Shown: in pieces, positions 23,019 through 31,187 of the stretch
Layout: each line of letters starts with the position of its first letter
Position numbering within the stretch: position 1 is the stretch's first letter
NCBI GenBank assembly: GCA_910589395.1
Contig: CAJUTL010000026.1
Span: forward strand, 1 to 36,194
Direction of reading: 5' to 3'
From: an uncultured Oscillospiraceae bacterium
GTDB lineage: Bacteria > Bacillota_A > Clostridia > Oscillospirales > Acutalibacteraceae
DNA length: 36,194 nucleotides
Translations under genes and position numbers: made by a program
The notes under the pieces: generated by a model
Databases searched by the model: none
The model's input: the letters and a program-made list of their open reading frames with translations, nothing else
Told to the model about the DNA's origin: nothing

Positions 23019-23762
23019 CTAGAACGGTATCATCACTTCTGTGGCGAACACGTCTTCCTCCTGCTGACGGTTTACATAGCCGCCCAGGTATTTTACCATG
23101 CGGTCAATTTGGGAAAGCCCGAAGCCGTGACGGGCGCGGGGGTCCCTGTTGGGCTTTGCGGACAGAAATTTTCCGTTTTCCTGCCGGGCTTTTCCGGGGG
23201 CGGAATTGGTAACGGAAAGATAGAGCTGCCCTTTCATGGGGGAAATGTAGACCCGGAGAAACCGGGCCTCCGGGTCGGTAAGCCGCAGGCAGGCCTCCAT
23301 GGCGTTATCCAGAAGGTTGCCCAAAATGGTGCAGAGGCTCACGTCCGGAATGGAGGATTCCTTTGGAATGCTGGCCGCGGCGCTGACGCGGATCCCCTTT
23401 GCCTTTGCCAGGGAAAGCTTGCTGTTTAAGATGGCGTCCGCCATTACGTTTCCGGTGCGGAACACCTGATCCACCTGCTCAAAGGAAGCCCCCAGCTCCT
23501 GTAAATAAGCCTGCATCTGCTCCGTTTCCCCCAGCTCCAGAAAGGCGCGCATGGTTTGGGCGTGATTTCGCAGGTCGTGGCGCATGCCCCGGATTTGCTG
23601 GTACAGGTTTTCCACCTCCGCCACCTGCTGGGCGAGTAGATCGGTTTGAAAGGCCTCCAGCCGTTTTTCCGTGGAGCGCAGGGTGAAAAACCGGGTGAGA
23701 AAAACCGCTCCGGCCGCTGCAAGTAAAAGCACCGCCGCTGTAAGGAGCTGCCAAGGCATCAT
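23019..23762 (-). CDS. GHKL sensor histidine kinase (AgrC/ComD-like) with one membrane segment
   Basis: A 247-residue kinase. The N-terminus has one membrane segment (about 5-25) followed directly by a short coiled coil. The H-box is MRHDLRNH with His62. The N-box is NLLDNAMEAC and the G-box ARHGFGL. It lacks the multi-helix sensor domain of AgrC, so it either senses through a partner or from the membrane. Start at 23762 is chosen because AAGGAGAG lies 6 bases before it. It follows the LytTR response regulator gene on the same strand with a 107-base gap that carries an inverted repeat. No peptide precursor or AgrB-like protease is adjacent. Confidence 0.88.
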   Translation of the reverse strand: MMPWQLLTAAVLLLAAAGAVFLTRFFTLRSTEKRLEAFQTDLLAQQVAEVENLYQQIRGMRHDLRNHAQTMRAFLELGETEQMQAYLQELGASFEQVDQVFRTGNVMADAILNSKLSLAKAKGIRVSAAASIPKESSIPDVSLCTILGNLLDNAMEACLRLTDPEARFLRVYISPMKGQLYLSVTNSAPGKARQENGKFLSAKPNRDPRARHGFGLSQIDRMVKYLGGYVNRQQEEDVFATEVMIPF

Positions 23763-23786
23763 CGTTTTCTCTCCTTTCTGCCGTAT

Positions 23787-23872
23787 TAGCTTCACTTGAC
23801 GAGGAGGAACACGGTTTTGCGGGGCCGTAGGGGGGCCCTCTGGGGCGTGCTTACCCTTGTCAAATGAAGCTA
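23787..23872. repeat. 86-bp inverted-repeat element between regulator and kinase genes
   Basis: TAGCTTCACTTGAC (23787-23800) and GTCAAATGAAGCTA (23859-23872) are 14-bp arms with one mismatch. The right arm contains the TAG stop codon of the response regulator gene. The GC-rich middle has further short pairings. The phrase TTTGACGAGG of a similar motif occurs at about 13750. Possibly a small non-autonomous insertion that now sits inside the operon. Confidence 0.6.
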
Positions 23873-24586
23873 TCCTTCCTTTTTATAAAAGCGCACAAAG
23901 GCACTGTTGACCTGAGAAAACAGCCGCCTGCTCACCGGCACCACAGCGCCGCTGTCCAGCACCAGCTGCTCCTTTTGCAGGCGGCTGATCTGCCGCAGGC
24001 CCACCAGATAAGAGCGGTGGCACTGCACGAAATCCTCCGGGGAAAGCTTTGCCAGAACTTCCTGAAAGCCTGCCTTTACCTCCAGCATCTGCCCGTTTTC
24101 CAGGGAGATCAGCACCCTTCTTCCGGCGGCCTCCACCAGGGCGATCTCCCGCTGCAGCAGCCGAAGCTCCTCGCCGTCCGCCGATTCCGCCAGCAGCACC
24201 GGCTCCCGGGCGGATCGCTTTATGGCCCGGTCCAGGGAAGAAAAAAGCTTTTCCGGCCGAACGGGCTTCAAAAGATAGTGCAGGGCTTCCACCTCATACC
24301 CCTCTTCCACGTAGTCCGGCACCCCGGTGATGAAGATAATGGGCAGAGAGGAATCTGCTTTCCGCAGTTTTTTTGCCAGCTCCATGCCGCTGAGGCCCCC
24401 CATCTGGATATCCAGCAGCAGGACGGCCCAGTCCTTTTCCTCCTCCCAGGCGAAAAGAAAGGCCTCCGCGCTGGGGAAAAGGCACAGCTTCACCGTTTCC
24501 CCCCGCTGGGCGGCCCACTGTGTGACATAGCCCTCCAGAAGCGCCGCCTGAGCCGACTCATCGTCACAAATGGCAATTTTCCGCAT
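23870..24586 (-). CDS. LytTR response regulator (AgrA-like)
   Basis: A 238-residue regulator with a complete receiver: acidic pair Asp8/Asp9 (ICDDE), phospho-acceptor Asp59 (LLLDIQM), Thr in IIFITG, and Lys in YLLKPVRPEKL. The LytTR DNA-binding domain is at about 130-238 (IALVEAAGRRVLISLENG, FVQCHRSYLVGLRQI, PVSRRLFSQVNSAFVRFY). AAAGGAG lies 7 bases before the ATG at 24586. It is the first gene of the pair with the GHKL kinase. Targets are not evident. It differs from the LytTR regulator at 18150 by having all receiver residues intact. Confidence 0.9.
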   Translation of the reverse strand: MRKIAICDDESAQAALLEGYVTQWAAQRGETVKLCLFPSAEAFLFAWEEEKDWAVLLLDIQMGGLSGMELAKKLRKADSSLPIIFITGVPDYVEEGYEVEALHYLLKPVRPEKLFSSLDRAIKRSAREPVLLAESADGEELRLLQREIALVEAAGRRVLISLENGQMLEVKAGFQEVLAKLSPEDFVQCHRSYLVGLRQISRLQKEQLVLDSGAVVPVSRRLFSQVNSAFVRFYKKEG

Positions 24587-24974
24587 AGGGGAACTCCTTT
24601 CGAAACTAGTTATTAGAAAAGGGCGGTAGGGATAATGAGGAATGAGAAATGAGCAGTGAGCAATGAAGGACAGGGACAGAGCAATAAATTGTAGTTTAGC
24701 GGTGTCCTTAGGCTCCACTTATTTATAAGGGGAGCTGTCAGCCGATAGGCTGACTGAGGGGATCAAAACTAGCGATTCTATGGCATTTTCTGCGTGTGAC
24801 TATCCCTTCCACCGCCTATCGGCAGTCCCCGCAGACTGCGAAGCAGTCTGTTTCCCTTCTGCAAGCAAGGGGGGGCTTTCTCTCACCGCCAAATTCCAAT
24901 TTAGCGAGCTCTTCCCTTGACCTTACATTGCGCATTCCTCATTGCGTCTGCCGTTTCGCGCCGCAGGCAAGCCC
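24587..24974. repeat. Intergenic repeats upstream of the LytTR/GHKL pair
   Basis: Includes an ATGAGGAATGAGAAATGAGCAGTGAGCAATG tract read in parts (24630-24665), CTAAA/TTTAG palindromes near 24685 and 24888, the 106-bp repeat (24706-24811), and a GCAGACTGCGAAGCAGTCTG hairpin (about 24831-24850). No gene is supported. Confidence 0.65.
24706..24811 (-). repeat. 106-bp dispersed repeat, inverted copy of 62-167
   Basis: Read on the minus strand it begins TGGAAGGGATAGTCACACG and ends GTGGAGCCTAAGG, as does 62-167, with the same length and about 80-85 percent identity by eye. Two inner hairpins (CAGTCAGCC/GGCTGACAG and CTCCCCTTAT/ATAAGTGGAG) are kept. Confidence 0.75.
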
Positions 24975-25184
24975 CTATCCCTTCCATTTCAAAAAGGTGA
25001 TGGTCTGGTTTTTCATGGAGATCTTCTCCACCTGCCAGCCGTAGTTTAAAAGCTCCTTTTTGTATTGCAGAAAGGAATGGTCCAGAGGGACTCCCGCGAT
25101 TTGGCGGAGCTCTTCAAAGGACAGAGTGAGAGAACCTCCCTCGGTTTTCTGAAGGTGCTCCCACAGAAGCTGATATTTGCTCAT
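24975..25184 (-). CDS. Small conserved Clostridial protein
   Basis: A 69-residue cytoplasmic protein with the pattern SKYQLLWEHLQ, LTLSFEELRQIAGVPLDHSFL, KELLNYGWQVEKISMKNQTITFLK. This is the layout of a widespread small Clostridia family in which a helical pair carries a conserved 'LTFEEI..I.G...DHSFL' and a 'Y.V.KIS' strand. It has no known function to my knowledge. GAGGTTGGAG lies near the ATG. It follows the cupin gene by 33 bases on the same strand and may be cotranscribed with it. Confidence 0.75.
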   Translation of the reverse strand: MSKYQLLWEHLQKTEGGSLTLSFEELRQIAGVPLDHSFLQYKKELLNYGWQVEKISMKNQTITFLKWKG

Positions 25185-25217
25185 TTACTGCTCCAACCTC
25201 TTTCCGAAAAGCAGATC

Positions 25218-25577
25218 TTACACCTCTTCTACTACGCCGTCCTCCATGGTATAGCCCTCCAAAGAGTTTTCCTTCACCTGAATGCAGAGGAAGCTGATGG
25301 CGGAATCCTCCGCCGCGGAGAACTGACGCTTTGCCGCCGGGGCAACGCGGATCCAGTCCCCTGCGGAAAGTTCCACCGTTTCCCCATCGATCACAGCCTT
25401 TCCCTTCCCGGAAAGCACCCCGTAGATCTCCTCATTCTGCTTATGGGAGTGAACAAAGGGCACGCCCGTTCCCGCGGGAAGATCGTTTACGCTGATCTCC
25501 GCGCCTGTCAGGGAAAGGCTGTCGTGCAGCTCTGTTCTGGCGCCCGGCACAACGCTCACCTTGGTAAAGTTTTTCAT
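25218..25577 (-). CDS. Cupin domain protein
   Basis: A 119-residue single cupin barrel. Motif 1 is VPFVHSHKQNEEIYGVLSGKG (two His, one Glu) and motif 2 begins at SAGDWIRVAP; the usual second-motif His is replaced by the AAKRQF stretch. Such small cupins may bind a metal and act as isomerase, oxygen-using enzyme or ligand sensor. Function is not given by sequence. The start is ATG 25577, with GGAGG 8 bases upstream. Its promoter overlaps the end of the Rrf2 regulator gene and carries two TGTA/TACA palindromes, so that regulator probably controls it. Confidence 0.82.
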   Translation of the reverse strand: MKNFTKVSVVPGARTELHDSLSLTGAEISVNDLPAGTGVPFVHSHKQNEEIYGVLSGKGKAVIDGETVELSAGDWIRVAPAAKRQFSAAEDSAISFLCIQVKENSLEGYTMEDGVVEEV

Positions 25578-25597
25578 TGAGAAAGCCTCCATTCTTT

Positions 25598-25660
25598 GTT
25601 GTAACATTCATTAGTACAACACAAGTATAGCGGCTTTTCATTGTAATGTCAAGTGTTACA
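25598..25660 (-). promoter_or_regulatory. Cupin gene promoter with two candidate Rrf2 operators
   Basis: On the minus strand TTGACA (25647-25652), a 17-base spacer and TATACT (25624-25629). TGTAA-N9-TTACA (25642-25660) covers the -35 box. GTTGTA-N11-TACAAC (25598-25620) lies just after the -10 box. The TGA stop of the Rrf2 gene is inside TTGACA. Confidence 0.7.
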
Positions 25661-26089
25661 TCTGATTTTTTTCCGCGTATCTTCCAGCAGGTCCCGAAGG
25701 GTCATGGATTCCATCTTCTGCTCCATGGCTTTCTGAATTTCCGTGAGCCTTTCGTCTAAGACCCCATGAATATTTCTTCCCACAGGGCAAAGGGGATTGG
25801 GGTTTTCGTGGAAATGGAAAAGCTCTCCCTTTTCCACACATTCCACTGCGCGATAGATCTCCAGCAGGGTAATTTCTTCGGCCGGCTTCAAAAGCTCCGC
25901 GCCGCCCGTGCCCCGCGCCACACGGACGATCCCCGCCGCCTTGAGCTGCTGCAGCAGCCTTCTTACCACTACAGGGTTCACCGCCGCACTGGAGGCCAGC
26001 AGGCCGCTTGTCACCTTCTGCTCGTCCTTTAGCAGCTCCATACACAGGAGAACCTGGATCGCGACTGTAAATCTGCTTGAGATCTGCAT
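25649..26089 (-). CDS. Rrf2 family transcriptional regulator (YwnA-like)
   Basis: A 146-residue winged-helix regulator. The pattern SRFTVAIQVLLCM at the start, the recognition part ASSAAVNPVVVRRLLQQLKAAGIVRVARGTGGAEL (read in parts), and EITLLEIYRAVE are typical of Rrf2. The 'VNPVVVRRLL' form is that of the YwnA branch. Only two cysteines (Cys in AVECVEKGE and in PLCPVG) lie in the region where iron-sulfur members carry three, so a cluster is uncertain and thiol sensing is possible. The start at 26089 has GGAGG 7 bases upstream. It is just upstream of the cupin gene, whose promoter overlaps its stop codon. Confidence 0.87.
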   Translation of the reverse strand: MQISSRFTVAIQVLLCMELLKDEQKVTSGLLASSAAVNPVVVRRLLQQLKAAGIVRVARGTGGAELLKPAEEITLLEIYRAVECVEKGELFHFHENPNPLCPVGRNIHGVLDERLTEIQKAMEQKMESMTLRDLLEDTRKKIRCNT

Positions 26090-26142
26090 GGATACGCCTC
26101 CGTTCCTTCCGGCAAAGAAATGTGCTTTCCCGGCGGCTTTCG

Positions 26143-26532
26143 CTACCGGTTCAGATCCTTTTTGATCTGGGTGGTGGAGATCTCCGGGGTGCGGGGAAGG
26201 TAGACCACCTCGCACTGCTCCTTCAGGAAATCGAATTTCCCCTCCCAGTCGTCTCCCATCACAAAGGTATCCACATGATATTCCTTTACGTCCCGGCTTT
26301 TCTGATCCCAGCATTCCTCGGGAATGACCAGATCCACATACCGGATGGCTTCTAACAGCTGCTTCCGTTTTTCATAAGAAAAGTAGCATTTTTTCTGCTT
26401 TTCGTTCCAGTTGAATTCATCGGTGGACAGGGCCACGATCAGGTAATCGCCGTATTGCTTGGCCCGGCGAAGCAGATTGATATGCCCGTAATGCAACAGG
26501 TCAAAGGTGCCGTAGGTGATCACGCGCTTCAC
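26143..26532 (-). CDS. tagD: Glycerol-3-phosphate cytidylyltransferase
   Basis: Makes CDP-glycerol from CTP and glycerol-3-phosphate, the donor for glycerol-phosphate polymers. The 129-residue protein matches TagD in length and motifs: GTFDLLHYGHINLLRRA (HxGH nucleotide-binding motif) and RTPEISTTQIKKDL (the RTxxISTT motif). The start codon is a GTG whose GTGA overlaps the TGA of the polymerase gene before it, so translation is coupled. It is the last gene of the wall-polymer operon. The partner transferase directly upstream uses its product. Confidence 0.95.
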   Translation of the reverse strand: MKRVITYGTFDLLHYGHINLLRRAKQYGDYLIVALSTDEFNWNEKQKKCYFSYEKRKQLLEAIRYVDLVIPEECWDQKSRDVKEYHVDTFVMGDDWEGKFDFLKEQCEVVYLPRTPEISTTQIKKDLNR

Positions 26533-27665
26533 TGAGAATTCCTCCTTTGTTCCAGATGATCTATGGTTTTCCCGGCGGCGTTTCCAGTGGGTTCCACCAT
26601 GCCGAATTCCCGCCGGAACTCCTGCACCTTTTCCGCCTGCCGCCCTTCCTCGAAGGACAGAATGCTTTCCTCCAGCGCGTTGTTATCCGCCGCCCGGGAG
26701 AAGGGAAGCAGGTTCAGATCAAAGGTAAAATTCCGGTCGTTCTCATAGGCCGCCAGGTCGTTTACATACAAAAAGCAGGGCTTTCCGGTATTCATAAAAT
26801 CAAACATGGAGGAGGAGTAGTCGGTAAGCAGCGCGTCGCAGGCCAGGTACAGCTCTCCGATATCCGGGTAGTCCGAAGCGTTTCGCACCATGGGGGGCAG
26901 CTTCAGCTCCGCCGCTTTCTCCGCCACGTTGGGGTGAAGCCTCGCTAAGATCAGCCATTCCCCGCCAAAACGTTTTTCCAGTGCTTTCACACAGCGCGCA
27001 TAATCCACATCATAGACCGAAAGGCCCTTGTCCTTCCGGTAGGTGGGGGCGTAAAGCAGCAGTCTTTTCCCCTGCTCCAGCCCAAGGGCGTTTCGCACCT
27101 TTTCCGCCAGCTCCGGGTGTTCTCCGAACAGGAGATCGTTTCTGGGAAAGCCGCATTCCAGAATATCGCCGTCATACCAGAAGGCTCGCCGGTAGATCTC
27201 CGTTAAAAACCGGCTGTCGGAAAGAAAGAGATCCGCCATTTGAGAATCCTTTTTGGCCGTTTCCACATATTCCGGATCCAGAGCCTCCACAGCGTCCCCT
27301 TCGATGCGCTTTAAGGGAAATCCGTGCCAAGTTTGAATATAGTACTGGCCGGGACGCTTAAACAGATGTCCCCACTTCCGGCAGTTATCGATCCACACCC
27401 CGGCGGTGGCCCGGTGGTAAATTTCCCCGAAGGTGCCGAGGAAAACCGGGTGGATTTCCTTCGGCAGGGAAGCGGCCTCTTTTTCTCCCTTCACCGTCCA
27501 GTAAACCGAATAGCCCCGCCGGAGCAGCTCCTCCGCCAGAGGCTTGGGATTGTCGGAATAGCCCCTGCCGATAAAGCTTTGGCAGAAAACCTTTTTCCGG
27601 TCTTTCGGTAGCAGGGAGAAAAGCAGCCCCAGCCCATTTCGGGTCAGCTTTTGCCACAGATTCAT
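26529..27665 (-). CDS. CDP-glycerol glycerophosphotransferase (TagB/TagF family)
   Basis: Transfers glycerol phosphate from CDP-glycerol to a lipid-linked or sugar acceptor on the inner face of the membrane. The 378 residues cover the family's catalytic domain: QTWHGFPLKRI (about 112-122), SDSRFLTEIYRRAF, GFPRNDLLF, RLLLYAPTYRKD, and LLTDYSSSMFDFMNTGKPCFLY near the C-terminus. It lacks the long N-terminal part of two-domain TagF, so it may be a primase (TagB-like) or a short polymerase. The ATG overlaps the flippase stop codon (ATGA), and its own stop overlaps tagD. Confidence 0.93.
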   Translation of the reverse strand: MNLWQKLTRNGLGLLFSLLPKDRKKVFCQSFIGRGYSDNPKPLAEELLRRGYSVYWTVKGEKEAASLPKEIHPVFLGTFGEIYHRATAGVWIDNCRKWGHLFKRPGQYYIQTWHGFPLKRIEGDAVEALDPEYVETAKKDSQMADLFLSDSRFLTEIYRRAFWYDGDILECGFPRNDLLFGEHPELAEKVRNALGLEQGKRLLLYAPTYRKDKGLSVYDVDYARCVKALEKRFGGEWLILARLHPNVAEKAAELKLPPMVRNASDYPDIGELYLACDALLTDYSSSMFDFMNTGKPCFLYVNDLAAYENDRNFTFDLNLLPFSRAADNNALEESILSFEEGRQAEKVQEFRREFGMVEPTGNAAGKTIDHLEQRRNSQ

Positions 27666-28999
27666 GGCTGTTTTTCCTCCTTTTCTGACAAAGGCCCCTC
27701 AGAGCCATTCATCAAATGCCGGTTTCTCACAATGACCACCAGCCGGAAAACCAGAATGGCAAAATCCGTCAAAGAGGTCAGCACGCAGAGGGAAACCAGA
27801 TCGATTCCCCAGGTGAGGAAGGAGACCCCCACGCCGATGAGATACACCGCCGTGCCGAAGGCCACGGAGATATTGGCGTATCTCGCCAGGCCCATGGCCC
27901 CCAGGGTGGGATAGCCCAAAATATAATTGGGAAAGGTGAACACCGCGGCGGGGATCAGCAACCGGAGGGGAAGCACCACCTGGGCCCCCACCTCTTCTCC
28001 CAGCCACCATACCAGCAGGGGCCGGGCCAGCACAAAGACAAAGGCACAGCCTGCCAGGATAATGGGATAGATGTACAGCATCGCTTTTTTGACCAGCTTA
28101 AAATTTTTATGCTTCATCATGTGAGGGTACAGGCTGTCACTGATGGGGGACATGCCGTTTCTGGCGGTGCTGATCACCTTATCGGCGTTGAAGTACAGGC
28201 CGTTGGCCACAGGGCCGGCCACGTTTTTCAGCAAAATTCCGTTTAGATTGGAATTGATCGCGGCCGATACCTTGGAAAGAAAGAACTGGGAAGCGTCCTT
28301 GATTTCCAGCCAGATATCCCGGAAGGAGACCTTTGCGAACCGCAGGCCGATTTTTGCGAACAAATGCCAATAGACAAACAGGGTAGCCCCGGCATTGCCG
28401 ATAGCGGAGATCAGAGGCACCAGGTAATAATCCTCCGGCTGCTTGACAAAAACGAACACCATGGCGGTGGCAAATACCTTCACCAGCACAGCCCGCACGG
28501 TAATGGCGGACATTTTTTCCAGCCCCCGGTACATGAAATCCGGCAGCAGGGCCACCATGCAGACATAAAGCAGATAAAAGACATAGGCCAAAAGCTCCCC
28601 CGGCTCCTTCAGCGTGGGGCGGATAAAGATCATCAGAACCAGGAAGGAAAGCACCATAAAGAAGCACTTTGCCGACACCACACAGGTAAGGGTTTTATTC
28701 AGGTATTTCTTGTCCTCCCGGTGCTGGGAGATCTTGGCCGTGGCGGACATGATAAACCCGAAATCAATGAAAATCTGAAAAAAGTTGGTGGTATAGTTGG
28801 CCGCGCCCAGCAAGCCGATATGCTCCGCGCCCAGCACCCGGGTCTGATAGCCCTGGGTCACCAGACCCAAAAGGGCGTTGGAAAAGGTGAGAATGTACAG
28901 CATGATGGTGTTTTCCAGCAATACATGGGGCTTTCTCTGCCGGAATTTTTGCAGCAGGTTCATGGGAAATCGACCAGCGCCTCGCAGAGGAGCGGGCAT
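27662..28999 (-). CDS. Polysaccharide flippase (Wzx/MATE-like)
   Basis: A membrane exporter of lipid-linked polymer units, 445 residues with about 12-14 hydrophobic helices. The beginning LENTIMLYILTFSNALLGLVTQGYQTRVLG (read in parts) is typical of the PF01943/PF13440 polysaccharide transporter group. The start at 28999 has GAGGAAGG just upstream. A Met at 28963 (MNLLQKFRQRK) would also give a normal N-terminus but has no good binding site. Its presence together with CDP-glycerol genes, and the absence of TagGH-type ABC genes, suggest a flippase-dependent polymer. Confidence 0.9.
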   Translation of the reverse strand: MPAPLRGAGRFPMNLLQKFRQRKPHVLLENTIMLYILTFSNALLGLVTQGYQTRVLGAEHIGLLGAANYTTNFFQIFIDFGFIMSATAKISQHREDKKYLNKTLTCVVSAKCFFMVLSFLVLMIFIRPTLKEPGELLAYVFYLLYVCMVALLPDFMYRGLEKMSAITVRAVLVKVFATAMVFVFVKQPEDYYLVPLISAIGNAGATLFVYWHLFAKIGLRFAKVSFRDIWLEIKDASQFFLSKVSAAINSNLNGILLKNVAGPVANGLYFNADKVISTARNGMSPISDSLYPHMMKHKNFKLVKKAMLYIYPIILAGCAFVFVLARPLLVWWLGEEVGAQVVLPLRLLIPAAVFTFPNYILGYPTLGAMGLARYANISVAFGTAVYLIGVGVSFLTWGIDLVSLCVLTSLTDFAILVFRLVVIVRNRHLMNGSEGPLSEKEEKQP

Positions 29000-29051
29000 A
29001 AGCCTTCCTCAGACGAAAGCATTCCTTTCTTTTTAGAAATACAGCGAAAAG

Positions 29052-30023
29052 TCAACCCCTTGCCCGAAAGAGAAGGGACACCAGAGGGTAAAGCTTTTTT
29101 TCCAGGAGAAAAGAGACGAGCTTCTGTTTTTTCGGCAGCGTGCGCATGTAGCTGTTTTTCCGGTAATCGGGAAAATGCTCTGTAAGATAGCTTTGCAGCC
29201 TGGGAAGCAGCGGGTGGCTTCTGTCCGCCCGAACTACCCGCACAGCGGCCTGATATAAATGGGAATAGGTGAGAAAGCACAGCTCCTCCCGGTATTCCTC
29301 AAACAGGCCTTTTTCCCGGAAATAAGTGAGGATCGCGTCAAAGGTATCTAAAATTTCCGCATTTCGGTCCAGGTTACTGTTCCGCATGGTAGAGCCGAAG
29401 CGCTGAAAATAATTGTACCCGATATCGTCCAGAAACACCATGCTGCCGGCCTCCGCCATCAGCATGGGGGTCAGGCGGGCGTCCTCATACCACATGCGGG
29501 GCGGATATTCCACCCCCGCCCGCTGAAACAGGTCTCTGCGGTACAGCTTATTCGCCGTGGCGGGGGCGGTGAGCAGCAGGTTTTTATGCTCTCTGAGGGT
29601 AAGGCCCACATTTTTCGGCACGTTTTCCGTGAGAGTGGCAAGCACCCTTCCCCCTTCGTCCACAAAGCGCATGCCGAACATGACAAGATCGGCGTTTTCC
29701 CGTTCTCCCGCTTCCAGGGTCGTCTCCAAAAGCTCAGGGTCGATCCAGTCGTCTCCGTCCACCTGGAGCAGCCATTTGCCGGCGGCTTCCCGGATCCCGG
29801 TATTTCTGGCGCTGCCCGGCCCGCCGTTTTCCTGGTGGATCACCCGAACCCGGGGGTCCCGTTCGGCGAGAGCATCGCAAAGCTCCCCACCGCCGTCGGT
29901 GGAGCCGTCGTCAATGAGCAGCAGTTCAAAATCCGGCTCTGTCTGACAGAGAATGGAATCCACGCATTTTTCCAGATAGTCTTTTACATTGTAGACGGGA
30001 ATGATCACACTGACTTTTGGCAT
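29052..30023 (-). CDS. Family 2 glycosyltransferase, paralogue B
   Basis: A GT-A fold glycosyltransferase of 323 residues that would add a sugar to a growing polymer. VSVIIPVYNVKDYLEKCVDSIL, LLIDDGSTDG and QVDGDDWI (nucleotide-sugar and metal binding DxD) are present. The C-terminal 100 residues are basic and hydrophobic, likely contacting the membrane. Start at MPK (30023) is chosen because GGGGTG precedes it and because its paralogue begins with the same MPKVS. It is closely similar along its whole length to the gene at 30170-31144, so the two arose by tandem duplication. Donor and acceptor are unknown. Confidence 0.92.
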   Translation of the reverse strand: MPKVSVIIPVYNVKDYLEKCVDSILCQTEPDFELLLIDDGSTDGGGELCDALAERDPRVRVIHQENGGPGSARNTGIREAAGKWLLQVDGDDWIDPELLETTLEAGERENADLVMFGMRFVDEGGRVLATLTENVPKNVGLTLREHKNLLLTAPATANKLYRRDLFQRAGVEYPPRMWYEDARLTPMLMAEAGSMVFLDDIGYNYFQRFGSTMRNSNLDRNAEILDTFDAILTYFREKGLFEEYREELCFLTYSHLYQAAVRVVRADRSHPLLPRLQSYLTEHFPDYRKNSYMRTLPKKQKLVSFLLEKKLYPLVSLLFRARG

Positions 30024-30169
30024 AAGGCACCCCATTTAGTAGTTAGTTGTGAGTGGTTAGTTGTTAGAGAAGGGATTTTTCTTTTCCATTACTCTGATTC
30101 TCTTCCCTGTCATTCTGAACGAAGTGAAGAATCTCGGTCTTTCGTCTTTAGAAAAGGCACAAAGGCGGT
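30024..30169. repeat. Repeat tract between the two GT2 paralogues
   Basis: TTAGTAGTTAGTTGTGAGTGGTTAG type (30036-30065) followed by a half TGTCATTCTGA element (30109-30145, ending GAATCTCGGTCTTTCG). The operon is interrupted by these repeats, but no terminator is obvious. Confidence 0.65.
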
Positions 30170-31144
30170 TCAGCCTTTTAGTTTGAAAAGCAGGGCAATG
30201 AGAAAATACTGCTTTTTTTCCAGGAGGAACAGGAGAAGCCGCTGGTTGCGGGTAAGGGTGGCCCGGTAGGGGTTTTGCCGGTAGTCCGGAAAATGCTCCC
30301 GGAGGTAGGCGGCAAATTTCGGAACCAGAGCATGGCGTCTGTCCAGCCGGATCACTCGCACCGAGGCAGTAAGATAAACGTGAAAAAGGGTTAAAAAGCA
30401 AAGCTCGTCCCGGTATTTTTCAAACAGGCCCTGTTCCCGGAAATAGGTGAAAATATCGTCAAAGGCCTCTAAAATTTCCACATTCCGCTCCACATTGAGG
30501 TTTTGAATGATGGAGCCGGGCCGCTGCAAATAGTTGTACCCGATATCGTCCAGAGAAACCACGCGCTCCGCAAACAGCAGCAGCTTCAGCGTGGTACGGA
30601 TATCCTCATACCACACCCGCAGGGGATAGCGCACGCCGGAGCGCTGAAACAGGCTCGTCTTATACAGCTTATTCCAGGCGCAGGGAGAGGAAAGCAGCAG
30701 CGCCTTGCAGTCCGCAAGGGAAAGCGCCCGGTTTTTGGGAAGCTTGTCCCGGAACAGGCCCAATTCCTTCCCCTGCAGATCCACCGAGCGAAAACCGAAC
30801 GACACCATATCCGCGTTTTCCCGCTCCGCCGCCTTCAGGGCTTTTTCCAGAATTTCCGGCTCGATCCAGTCGTCGCTGTCCACCAGCAGCAGCCATGTTC
30901 CCCGGGCCGCCTCGATCCCGGTGTTCCGGGCGCCGCCCAGCCCCCGGTTCTCCTGGTGGATTACCCGCACCCGGCCGTCCCTTTCGGCCAGAGTATCGCA
31001 AAGCTCCCCGCTGCCGTCGGTGGAGCCATCGTCGATAAGCAGCAGCTCAAACTCCCGCTCTGTCTGACGGAGAATGGAATCCACGCATTTTTCCAGATAA
31101 TCCTTTACATTGTAGACCGGAACCACAATACTGACCTTGGGCAC
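30170..31144 (-). CDS. Family 2 glycosyltransferase, paralogue A
   Basis: A 324-residue GT-A glycosyltransferase with VSIVVPVYNVKDYLEKCVDSIL, LLIDDGSTDG, LVDSDDWI (DxD) and SPCAWNKLYK, the last being the acceptor-site 'NKLY' element seen in this branch. It starts at GTG 31144, preceded by AGGAGGTG, and is the first gene of the operon. Compared with paralogue B the N-terminal 60 residues are almost identical, while the region around 120-170 differs, which fits changed substrate choice after duplication. Confidence 0.92.
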   Translation of the reverse strand: MPKVSIVVPVYNVKDYLEKCVDSILRQTEREFELLLIDDGSTDGSGELCDTLAERDGRVRVIHQENRGLGGARNTGIEAARGTWLLLVDSDDWIEPEILEKALKAAERENADMVSFGFRSVDLQGKELGLFRDKLPKNRALSLADCKALLLSSPCAWNKLYKTSLFQRSGVRYPLRVWYEDIRTTLKLLLFAERVVSLDDIGYNYLQRPGSIIQNLNVERNVEILEAFDDIFTYFREQGLFEKYRDELCFLTLFHVYLTASVRVIRLDRRHALVPKFAAYLREHFPDYRQNPYRATLTRNQRLLLFLLEKKQYFLIALLFKLKG

Positions 31145-31187
31145 AAAAGCACCTCCTAATACGGAATCGTATTATTCTTCTCAAAAA

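Noticed and set aside
23763..24974. Search for an AgrD-like peptide or AgrB protease beside the GHKL/LytTR pair
   Set aside because: No small frame with a suitable leader and no membrane protease is present. The pair stands alone in this window.
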